From Candidatus Pacearchaeota archaeon RBG_13_36_9 (GTDB lineage Archaea; Nanobdellota; Nanobdellia; Pacearchaeales; GW2011-AR1): a stretch of DNA of 12,189 bases. The stretch spans positions 1 to 12,189 of the forward strand of contig MFWN01000023.1 of the NCBI GenBank assembly GCA_001786395.1, read 5' to 3'. Shown in pieces: positions 6,657 to 12,189 of the stretch (positions are counted from its first letter, which is position 1; each line of letters begins with the position of its first letter). Made by a program: the position numbers and the translations under genes. Below the pieces are notes generated by a model. It saw only the letters and a program-made list of their open reading frames with translations, did not search any database and was not told where the DNA came from.

Positions 6657-7142
6657 ATGTCATTTTTCAGAGAGTTGTTCGGCATGAAGAAAAGAGTTGG
6701 GTTTTTCTCATTTACCTGCTGTGAAGGCTGCTCCATTAGTTTTATTGAAACTCTCAACATTAAGTTTGAAGAATACCTAAGCAAGATTAAGATTGTTAAT
6801 TTCAGGGCATTAAAAAAAGAGGATAAAATACGCAGGATGGAGATTGCCTTTGTAGAGGGAGCAATTTCAACTGAAAGTGAGGTTAGAAAACTTAAAGAAA
6901 TAAGAAGTAAAGCCAAGAAACTTGTCGCGCTTGGAAGCGGAGCAGCTAACGGCTATCCTTCAAATCAGAGAAATAAGTTTTCAAATGAGAAAAAAAGGTT
7001 CATTCAACCATTATTAGTAAGATTCCGCCAGAATAAGACAATAGAGCCATTAAAGACCTACGTAAAAGTAGACGATGAAATAAATGGCTGTCCAGTAGAA
7101 GAAAAAGATATAATGAGAAAAATGGAAGAATACTTAGCCTGA
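6657..7142 (+). CDS. [NiFe] hydrogenase small subunit, short group-3-like form
   Basis: A 161-residue protein of the hydrogenase small-subunit/NuoB-like family, which carries electrons from the NiFe site through a proximal [4Fe-4S] cluster. Visible: FTCCEGCSISFIE (19-31) with cluster cysteines C22 and C25, IAFVEGAISTESEV (63-76) as in group 3 small subunits, LVALGSGAANG (89-99) and EINGCP (141-146) with C145. The segment that normally reads GxCA carries glycine (G95) in place of the third cluster cysteine. The codon is GGA, two changes away from either cysteine codon. The protein also lacks the extra ferredoxin-type region that makes group 3 small subunits about 250-300 residues long. The start at 6657 follows AAGAGGAAA. 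The large subunit lies about 1.8 kb downstream on the same strand, separated by an acyl-CoA ligase gene on the other strand, whose 3' end overlaps this gene by 9 bp. Cytoplasmic; no signal peptide. Confidence 0.85.
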   Translation: MSFFRELFGMKKRVGFFSFTCCEGCSISFIETLNIKFEEYLSKIKIVNFRALKKEDKIRRMEIAFVEGAISTESEVRKLKEIRSKAKKLVALGSGAANGYPSNQRNKFSNEKKRFIQPLLVRFRQNKTIEPLKTYVKVDDEINGCPVEEKDIMRKMEEYLA

Positions 7143-8897
7143 TTTTGGATTGCAGATTTTATTTACTTTCGCTGCATAATTTCTCTTCACGATTTCTCTT
7201 TTAACTTTCATTGTGTTTGTCACCAAACTTTTTTCATCAAAATCAGTGACGATTGCTGTGTTTCCTATTAAAAATCCAAATCCAAATCTTTCTTTGGAAT
7301 CTGAAAGTTCATTTTCACATAAACTCGCTCTAAAACTTTTTTCATCAAACGTGCCTGATTTTAATCTTACTGTTGAAGTTTCATCTGGAACAATTAATGC
7401 GCCTATCCTTTGTTGCTCATTTCCTACTAAAATTACTCTTGATATTCTTCCTTCATTCCTGTACGCGGGCTCTATTGATGCTGCATCAACTGTTTCTCCT
7501 TGTAGACTTCTAAGGATATCTTTTATTCTTCCTTGTATATATAAAAATTCATTTTCCTTATAGCCTAAATCTTCTGTGTTGAACCAGCCATCAACAAATG
7601 CATTTTCAGTTCTTTTAGAATCTTTTAAATATTCTTTAAAAACATTTGGTCCTTTAACTAAAATAACTCCTCTTTCACCTTCTCCCAAAATACTGATTTT
7701 TCTATTTTCTAGGGCAGTTTGGTCTGCAATTATTACTTTAGTTCCTTCAATAACCTTGCCAGAAGACTCAAATCTATAATCTTCTGGTGTATTCACACAG
7801 ATAACAGGAGAAGTTTCTGTTAATCCGTAGCCCTGAAATATTGGCAAGCCAAGAATATAAAAAAATAATTGATGTTTAAGGGGAAGTTTAGATGACCCTC
7901 CAATAAAACGGGGCTTGTTTTTCCCTATCCTCCCCTCTAAATCTCCTCTAATTCTTTTGTAAAATAGCTGGTTACCTAGCAGGTCAGCGCACCATTTTTC
8001 AATATTAAAGGATTTATTGTTTACAAGCTCATAGTAAAAATCGCCTGAATGTTTTAAAAACCACTCAAAGGCAGGATAGAATTTTCCTGTTTTATCTTTA
8101 ACTTGTTTTTTAATCCTCCTCATCATTACATCTGCAATGTCTGGAATCATTATCATATAATGAGGATTAATTTCAGCTGCAGTTCCTTCCCTAAGTTTTC
8201 CCATATCTGTGAAATGTATCATACCCCTCGCATGGAAAAAAGCCTTTTGCATCATATACTCAAAAGAGTGCCACTGTTTTCCTATACCCCCTAAATAGAT
8301 TCCCTGAGGATGTCCATCAGTTTTTTCTGCTCTTGTTGTAAAATGCTCTGTTGCAAGAATATTAGAAGAGATATTTCCATGAGATAATACGACCGCCTTA
8401 AATGACATTTCAGATTCAGCACTAGTCCCAGATGAGAAGATTATTGTTGAAGGATCCTCTGCATCTATCTGAATATCGGGCCTATAAGATTGGCTCATTA
8501 AAGCACTTTCTAAAGAGATTACTTGGATGTTGCTTTTGCCCCTTATTTTATTAACATATTTTCCTTCTGCTAAAATTACCTTAGGTTCTGCTAAATCCAG
8601 ATATTCTGATAAAAGGTCTGCAGGCCTTAAATTTTGGTCTATTGGAACAGAGGTTGCTCCTGTATACAAAACGCCATAATCTCCTGCTACAAATGCAGGA
8701 GTATTATCAGAAACAATGACAACCCTATCCCCTTTTCCAACTCCATATTTAGCTAATGCTGCAGAAACTCTCCAAGCTTGCTCTCTTAGCTGTTTATAAG
8801 TCCAGCTTTCTCCTGTTATCTGGCTTTTTACAGCAATCCTACCTGAAAAATTTTCAACAGAATCATCTAAAATTGAGGTAAGAGTACCTTTTTTCAT
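7134..8897 (-). CDS. AMP-forming long-chain acyl-CoA ligase (AMP-binding family)
   Basis: A 587-residue adenylate-forming enzyme that would activate a carboxylic acid to acyl-AMP and then to acyl-CoA. It resembles the long-chain fatty-acid ligases of COG1022. Visible: WTYKQL (32-37), GVGKGDRVVIVSDNTPAFV (52-70), the phosphate-binding motif region 152-173, GYGLTETSP (357-365), GWFNTEDLGY (437-446), the hinge QGRIKDIL (455-462) and TNTMKVKREIVKRNY (560-574) with the likely catalytic lysine. The phosphate-binding loop is unusual: SSGTS is followed by AESEMSFK before AVVLSHGN, where the family has SGTTGxPKG. It therefore carries about four extra residues and lacks the usual glycine and proline. 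The start at 8897 is leaderless behind TATA box 8918-8927. It is divergent from the hydrogenase large subunit and overlaps the small subunit at its 3' end. The substrate is unknown; activation of scavenged fatty acids is a guess. Confidence 0.9.
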   Translation of the reverse strand: MKKGTLTSILDDSVENFSGRIAVKSQITGESWTYKQLREQAWRVSAALAKYGVGKGDRVVIVSDNTPAFVAGDYGVLYTGATSVPIDQNLRPADLLSEYLDLAEPKVILAEGKYVNKIRGKSNIQVISLESALMSQSYRPDIQIDAEDPSTIIFSSGTSAESEMSFKAVVLSHGNISSNILATEHFTTRAEKTDGHPQGIYLGGIGKQWHSFEYMMQKAFFHARGMIHFTDMGKLREGTAAEINPHYMIMIPDIADVMMRRIKKQVKDKTGKFYPAFEWFLKHSGDFYYELVNNKSFNIEKWCADLLGNQLFYKRIRGDLEGRIGKNKPRFIGGSSKLPLKHQLFFYILGLPIFQGYGLTETSPVICVNTPEDYRFESSGKVIEGTKVIIADQTALENRKISILGEGERGVILVKGPNVFKEYLKDSKRTENAFVDGWFNTEDLGYKENEFLYIQGRIKDILRSLQGETVDAASIEPAYRNEGRISRVILVGNEQQRIGALIVPDETSTVRLKSGTFDEKSFRASLCENELSDSKERFGFGFLIGNTAIVTDFDEKSLVTNTMKVKREIVKRNYAAKVNKICNPKSG

Positions 8898-8987
8898 AAA
8901 ACTATCTGTTAAAAGTGTTTATAAAAATTATCATGATAAGAAATATATTTATAAATGAAAGAAATCATGTATATAAAAAGGTGAAAA
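8898..8987. promoter_or_regulatory. Divergent promoter region of acyl-CoA ligase and hydrogenase large subunit
   Basis: A 90-bp AT-rich intergenic region. Minus-strand TATA box TTTTTATAAA (8918-8927) lies about 25 nt from the ligase ATG. Plus-strand TATA candidate ATATATTTATAAAT (8943-8956) would start the hydrogenase transcript near 8977, leaving a short leader with the Shine-Dalgarno AAAGGTGA (8977-8984) before the ATG at 8988. A perfect palindrome lies between the two boxes. Confidence 0.55.
8928..8939. promoter_or_regulatory. Perfect 12-bp palindrome, candidate operator
   Basis: TTATCATGATAA is identical on both strands and sits exactly between the two divergent TATA boxes, where a dimeric regulator could block or aid both promoters. 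A partial copy (AATCATG) recurs at 8963-8969. Being AT-rich and short, it could arise by chance; the position is what makes it notable. Confidence 0.35.
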
Positions 8988-10280
8988 ATGCACAAAGATT
9001 TTGATTTAACAATAAGAAACATCTCCAAAATAGAAGGGCATACTCATCTGGATATTATTGTAAGAAACAACAAGGCTGAAAAATGCAGGCTGAAAGTAAG
9101 CGAGAACAAAAGATTTTTCACAGCAGCAATTCTCGGGCAGAACTATCTAACTGTTCCAGGAACCATGTCGCGAATATGCGGCACTTGCTCCTCTGCCCAT
9201 ACTCTATGCTCTATAGAAGCAATTGAAAAAGCTTTTGGATTAAATGTAACAGAGCAGACTTTTAAGCTGAGAAATCTTCTTTCCTACAGCTCACATTTAA
9301 GAGACCATGCAATGCACCTTTATTTTTTCTGCCTTCCGGATATCCTGGGAAAAGACTCTGCCCTTGATTTTACCGGAGAGGAAAAAGAGTGGATTCACGA
9401 TGGCTTGCATATAAAAGATGCCGGCAACTTTCTGTCTACAATCGTAGGAGGCAGGGCAATTCATCCTCCAAATGTGGCTATAGGCGGATTCACAAAATTT
9501 CCAAATAAAAAAGAGATGGAGGAAGCAGTAAAAAAGCTGGAAGATATAAGAGAAAGAATACTAAAAATAATAAAAGTGTTCTACGATGATAAAACAACTT
9601 TCAAAAGAAAGACTAACTATGTGGCTTTATGCAACACAGATTATAATTACCTTAAGGGGATTATAAGAACAGCTTATGGCTCCAGTATTCCTGAAGAAAA
9701 ATATAGGCTGCATCTAGAAAGAGTTGTACTTCCTTACTCCACTGCCACCTCATTTACCTGGGAGTCAAAGGATTTTATGGTAGGAGCTTTGGCAAGGATG
9801 AATTTAAATCACCATCATCTTAACAAAAGGACAATAAAAGACGCAGGAAAATATCTGGATATTTTCCCAAACAGCTGTGTATTCAACAATAATACAGCCC
9901 AGGCAATTGAGATGCTTCATGAGGTAGACAACTCCCTTTCTATTTTAAACGAGCTTAAAGATACAATAAAGCCAGAAAAAATAATCAAGGTTAAGCCAAG
10001 AGAATCAATTGGGATTGGTGTAATGGAAGCTCCAAGAGGAACTCTATACTATCATCTTGCTTTAGACAACAAAGGAACTGTTAATTTTGCTGATTTGTGC
10101 ATCCCAACCCAGCAAAACATAATACATCTTCAAAAAGACCTTGCAAAATATGTAACTTTCCTGCTGGGCGAAGGCAAATCCAAAGAGCAAATAGCCTTCG
10201 AAGCAGAAAAAATGATACGAGCCTATGACCCGTGTATGTCATGTGCAACGCACTTCCTGAAGGTCAATTGGATAAGGTAG
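8988..10280 (+). CDS. [NiFe] hydrogenase large (catalytic) subunit, group-3-like
   Basis: A 430-residue catalytic subunit for reversible H2 oxidation/proton reduction. All four NiFe ligands are present: RICGTCSSAH (62-71; C64, C67) and DPCMSCATH (414-422; C416, C419). Supporting motifs are SKIEGH (13-18), GGRAIHPPNVAIGGFTK (154-170), GIGVMEAPRGTLYYHL (342-357) and PTQQNIIHLQKDL (373-385). The length and lack of membrane segments fit a soluble group 3 (3b-like) enzyme; the precise subgroup needs a tree. Only eight residues (FLKVNWIR) follow the last histidine, where a maturation protease would cut, so the tail is either a very short cleaved peptide or is retained. Start: the ATG at 8988 follows AAAGGTGA. 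The partner small subunit is upstream across an opposite-strand ligase gene. No diaphorase, protease or hyp maturation gene is in the window. The stop is 10 bp from a convergent gene. Confidence 0.93.
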   Translation: MHKDFDLTIRNISKIEGHTHLDIIVRNNKAEKCRLKVSENKRFFTAAILGQNYLTVPGTMSRICGTCSSAHTLCSIEAIEKAFGLNVTEQTFKLRNLLSYSSHLRDHAMHLYFFCLPDILGKDSALDFTGEEKEWIHDGLHIKDAGNFLSTIVGGRAIHPPNVAIGGFTKFPNKKEMEEAVKKLEDIRERILKIIKVFYDDKTTFKRKTNYVALCNTDYNYLKGIIRTAYGSSIPEEKYRLHLERVVLPYSTATSFTWESKDFMVGALARMNLNHHHLNKRTIKDAGKYLDIFPNSCVFNNNTAQAIEMLHEVDNSLSILNELKDTIKPEKIIKVKPRESIGIGVMEAPRGTLYYHLALDNKGTVNFADLCIPTQQNIIHLQKDLAKYVTFLLGEGKSKEQIAFEAEKMIRAYDPCMSCATHFLKVNWIR

Positions 10281-10290
10281 TTAATAGCTA

Positions 10291-11016
10291 TCAAGAAGAA
10301 CTTCCAATAATCTGCCTTATTCTATCCTTAGTTAGTTTTTCCTCTTTTCTATGTTTCTTAACAAGAGTTTGGATCTCTGGGTGTGCATGACTTTTAGAGA
10401 AATCTAATGAAGCGGCAATTAACTGATCTAATTGTGAGAGTTCGCTAAGATTCTCTACAACAAAAATTAATTCTTTTTCAAAAACTTTTTTTTCATCTAA
10501 AATTATACCTTCATGCCTTTTTTTAACTTCTTCAGCAAGAACTAATGTGTATAAATTCTTTTTGAATAAATCCGCCTCTGCCCGAATTGAAAACGGAGAA
10601 TCAACAAATCTCCCCTTCTCATCTAGTGTGCAGCTCTGTTTTAGCCATATTGAACCATCTAACCCAAGATCCTGCAAATATTTATTTTCATCAATTTCCT
10701 TTATTAAATAATTATAATTAAATCCGACTACAGCCCCATATAATCTCATTTCAGGAGTTTCAGTAGATCTATTAGCAGGATAAGGATATTTCATTTGTGC
10801 TGAAATCAATAAATAAGCATGGGCTAATCTCCATTTTCTTTTACAAGAATCTGTAAATGCACAATCAAAATCAGAAGTTAATTCCTCTAAATGTTTCTCC
10901 CAGTTCTCCCTTGAACACCAACATTTATCATCTTCAAATTTTGCACTAATTAAGCTACTCCTTTGCTCAACAATTATTTTTTCTAATAAATCCCAATCAT
11001 ATTTGATATTTACCAT
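10291..11016 (-). CDS. Hypothetical protein, 241 residues
   Basis: I do not recognise a family. It is soluble-looking, acidic and mostly helical, with no membrane segment. Cysteines C32 and C34 (KCWCSRENW) and C52 and C58 (DCAFTDSC) near the N-terminus could form a metal site or disulfides. Helical stretches include KRKWRLAHAYLLISAQMK (59-76) and long charged helices from 150 to 207. A basic end follows (VKKHRKEEKLTKDRIRQII, 219-237), with a helix-turn-helix-like spacing that I cannot confirm. It lies 53 bp downstream of the HTH_10 regulator on the same strand, so it may share a transcript with it or be controlled by it. It is convergent with the hydrogenase large-subunit gene. Confidence 0.78.
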   Translation of the reverse strand: MVNIKYDWDLLEKIIVEQRSSLISAKFEDDKCWCSRENWEKHLEELTSDFDCAFTDSCKRKWRLAHAYLLISAQMKYPYPANRSTETPEMRLYGAVVGFNYNYLIKEIDENKYLQDLGLDGSIWLKQSCTLDEKGRFVDSPFSIRAEADLFKKNLYTLVLAEEVKKRHEGIILDEKKVFEKELIFVVENLSELSQLDQLIAASLDFSKSHAHPEIQTLVKKHRKEEKLTKDRIRQIIGSSS

Positions 11017-11052
11017 TCAAAAGTAGAAGTATAACTCTTAATCTAATTTTAC

Positions 11053-11066
11053 CCGAATAATTTCGG
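11053..11066. promoter_or_regulatory. CCGAA/TTCGG inverted repeat between the regulator and the 241-residue gene
   Basis: CCGAA-TAAT-TTCGG is a perfect 5-bp inverted repeat with a 4-nt centre. It stands just after the regulator's stop (11070-11072) and about 37-50 nt before the downstream ATG (11016), roughly just upstream of where that gene's TATA box would be. The regulator's own leader has a related CCGAATATTT (11724-11733). It could be a regulator site or a weak hairpin; on the minus strand it is not followed by a T-run, so an intrinsic terminator for the regulator gene is unlikely. Confidence 0.3.
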
Positions 11067-11069
11067 TTT

Positions 11070-11717
11070 TTATTCAAATTCAGAAAACAAAGGCAATATT
11101 TTATTTTCAGCCTTTCTTAGATGCTCTTGAAGTGTGGAAATTCCAATCTTCATCTCTTTTGCTAAATCTACTAACTTTACTTTTCTGGGATATTTGTAAT
11201 ATCCTTTAGCAGTTGCTAATTCCATTGCTCTTTTCTGGCTTTTTGTGAGCTTGGGCATTATTTTAGGGAAATGGACCTCATCAAGTTTGGATTCTATAAT
11301 TTTAAGACTTTTTACCTCTATTTTCCTTTCCTCAAGATTCTCTATAAACCTAGTTAGGGTTATCTTATCCCAGCTGGCGATTTCCCAATATTCATAACCA
11401 TCGTTGCTTGATAAAACAGGCTTGACAAAAAATATTGATGGCTCTAAATAAAATGAAGGAATCGATTCTGCTTTTTCTAACATGGAAAAAACATTGCCCT
11501 TTATTTCAATTTTTTTAACCCCTTTATCTTTTCCTAAATCCCTAATAAACCTATTAACTGATTTTTCCTCTCCAATAACATAATGTAAGCCAGAAACAAA
11601 AGCAGCTTTATTTTTAATGAATTTTCCCGATAGTATCGAATAGCAAAGAACATTATATTTTTTAGTCCTGTTCGCTATTCTTGAGTCATGTTTTATTTTT
11701 AATTTTGCAATCCACAT
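11070..11717 (-). CDS. HTH_10 (Bat-type) transcriptional regulator
   Basis: A 215-residue archaeal DNA-binding regulator. The C-terminal 157-208 matches the HTH_10 domain of Bat-like proteins: LTKSQKRAMELATAKGYYKYPRKV (157-180) is the characteristic lead-in. VDLAKEMKIGISTLQEHLRKAENKI (183-207) carries the helix-turn-helix and recognition helix. The N-terminal 150 residues begin MWIAKLKIKHD, a start seen in many DPANN and haloarchaeal regulators of this type, and probably form the sensing part. C25 is its only cysteine, so I see no cysteine metal site. The start at 11717 lies about 27 nt from TATA box 11739-11748, so it is leaderless. The gene directly downstream (241 residues) is the most likely target or partner; autoregulation is suggested by similar CCGAATA sequences near both genes. 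The signal it senses is unknown. Confidence 0.88.
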   Translation of the reverse strand: MWIAKLKIKHDSRIANRTKKYNVLCYSILSGKFIKNKAAFVSGLHYVIGEEKSVNRFIRDLGKDKGVKKIEIKGNVFSMLEKAESIPSFYLEPSIFFVKPVLSSNDGYEYWEIASWDKITLTRFIENLEERKIEVKSLKIIESKLDEVHFPKIMPKLTKSQKRAMELATAKGYYKYPRKVKLVDLAKEMKIGISTLQEHLRKAENKILPLFSEFE

Positions 11718-11738
11718 ATAAAACCGAATATTTTCTGC

Positions 11739-11748
11739 TTTTTAAATT
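11739..11748 (-). promoter_or_regulatory. TATA box for the HTH_10 regulator
   Basis: On the minus strand this reads AATTTAAAAA, centred about 27 nt before the ATG at 11717. This predicts a leaderless transcript. The intergenic region is shared with the divergent small membrane-protein gene. Confidence 0.5.
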
Positions 11749-11798
11749 AGACCATTTACCTAAGAACTGGATGTAAAATACCAATCCTACACAATCTT

Positions 11799-11806
11799 CT
11801 TAAATT
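11799..11806 (+). promoter_or_regulatory. TATA-like box for the small membrane-protein gene
   Basis: CTTAAATT is centred about 24 nt before the ATG at 11826. There is no Shine-Dalgarno sequence before the ATG; the 20 nt upstream are pyrimidine-rich, which fits a leaderless start. Confidence 0.35.
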
Positions 11807-11825
11807 CTCTTTTTGTTTCTTCTTT

Positions 11826-12017
11826 ATGAAAAAAGCAATAAAAATAGTCATAATTATCATTATTTTAATTTTTATAGTTCTTGCAGTTGCAAGGCTTGCC
11901 ACAGGAGAAGACAGCTGGATTTGCAAAAAAGGAAAATGGGTAAAACATGGCTTTCCTTCTTCAGAAAAGCCTATCGAGCCCTGTGAAGAAAATTTCATTC
12001 AGAAATTGTTTTCTTGA
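11826..12017 (+). CDS. Small single-pass membrane protein with WxCxxGxWxxHGxP motif
   Basis: A 63-residue protein. Two lysines (KK, 2-3) precede an isoleucine-rich transmembrane helix (about 7-23), followed by a short exported domain with EDSWICKKGKWVKHGFPSS (28-46), a proline segment and C53. The pattern D-x-W-x-C-x-x-G-x-W-x-x-H-G-x-P with a later proline-x-x-x-C occurs in many small membrane-anchored proteins of archaea and candidate-phyla bacteria, as I remember the pattern. This supports a real gene despite the size. C33 and C53 could form a disulfide. It lacks a lipobox. A frame on the opposite strand here (11756-11998) has no such motif and is treated as a shadow. The function is unknown. 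Confidence 0.8.
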   Translation: MKKAIKIVIIIIILIFIVLAVARLATGEDSWICKKGKWVKHGFPSSEKPIEPCEENFIQKLFS

Positions 12018-12020
12018 AAA

Positions 12021-12189
12021 TCAACTAGATGTAACCCTGTCTCCCTCTCTTGCAGGCTTCCAGGGCAAATCTGGCAAAATATCCAAATCTTCGCCATAAA
12101 AATCAGCAACTTTCTTGCTTTTATAATTAACATAAACAGCAGAAATCCGAACTTCTGCTCCTTTTTTTTCTAAAATATTCTTCAAATAA
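12021..12189 (-). CDS. C-terminal part of a possible phosphoribosyltransferase (5' end outside the window)
   Basis: On the minus strand an open frame runs in from the right edge and stops at TGA (12021-12023). It encodes 55 residues, starting YLKNILEKKGAEVRISAVYV and containing KVADFYGEDLDILPDLPWKP. A helix (KNILEKKGA), a strand (EVRISAVYV), then an SKK...DFYGE segment and a proline-tryptophan near the end resemble the C-terminal end of archaeal xanthine/hypoxanthine-type phosphoribosyltransferases (COG2236-like). The P-loop that would settle this lies outside the window. It is convergent with the small membrane-protein gene, 3 bp away. I am confident it is coding, much less sure of the family. 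Confidence 0.55.
   Translation of the reverse strand, partial: YLKNILEKKGAEVRISAVYVNYKSKKVADFYGEDLDILPDLPWKPAREGDRVTSS

Noticed and set aside
6629..6916. Minus-strand 95-residue frame opposite the hydrogenase small subunit
   Set aside because: The opposite strand carries recognisable hydrogenase motifs; this frame is a hydrophobic Leu/Ile/Ser-rich shadow, not a credible membrane protein, and has no promoter or Shine-Dalgarno.
11756..11998. Minus-strand 80-residue frame opposite the small membrane protein
   Set aside because: The plus-strand product has a conserved motif and a proper membrane helix; the reverse frame would also run close to the regulator promoter and shows no family features.
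1..12189. CRISPR array, toxin-antitoxin, mobile element or defence system
   Set aside because: I saw no regularly spaced repeats, no transposase or integrase motifs, no long terminal inverted repeats and no paired small toxin/antitoxin genes.

Overview
The window looks like a chromosomal piece of a small-genome archaeon, most plausibly a DPANN lineage such as Woesearchaeota or Pacearchaeota. The evidence is AT-rich DNA and archaeal TATA boxes (TTTAWA/TTTATA) about 25 nt ahead of many start codons, giving leaderless mRNAs. There is also a Bat-type (HTH_10) regulator, a cysteine-rich membrane-anchored surface protein of the kind common in DPANN, group-3-like [NiFe] hydrogenase subunits, and tight packing with convergent gene ends that overlap. 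The lineage is an inference from gene style; no rRNA or other phylogenetic marker is present. I found no tRNA, rRNA, CRISPR array, insertion sequence or origin, and no gene-free stretch longer than about 300 bases.

Layout. 1-79: tail of an unrecognised gene. 204-962 (+): exonuclease III/AP endonuclease. 1033-2805 (-): large cysteine-rich, sequon-rich membrane-anchored protein. 2925-3455 (+): hypothetical protein. 3445-6522 (-): sugar/glycan island of GHMP sugar kinase, GT2 glycosyltransferase, ROK sugar kinase and phosphomannose-isomerase-like cupin; the last two form a tight operon. 6657-10280: split hydrogenase locus, with the small subunit (+) and large subunit (+) separated by a long-chain acyl-CoA ligase (-). 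10291-11016 (-): hypothetical protein. 11070-11717 (-): HTH_10 regulator. 11826-12017 (+): small membrane protein. 12021-12189 (-): 3' end of a possible phosphoribosyltransferase.

How the genes may work together. The sugar island could supply phosphorylated or activated sugars and transfer them to surface glycans. The neighbouring cysteine-rich protein has about twenty N-glycosylation sequons and would be a natural acceptor (inference). The hydrogenase has intact NiFe ligands in the large subunit, but the small subunit lacks one of the four expected cysteines of its proximal iron-sulfur cluster, and no diaphorase or maturation gene is nearby. The large subunit and the acyl-CoA ligase diverge from a 90-bp intergenic region with a perfect 12-bp palindrome between two TATA boxes, suggesting shared regulation. 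Two start modes coexist: leaderless starts for several single genes, and short leaders with a GAGG or GGTGA Shine-Dalgarno for the sugar-kinase and hydrogenase genes.
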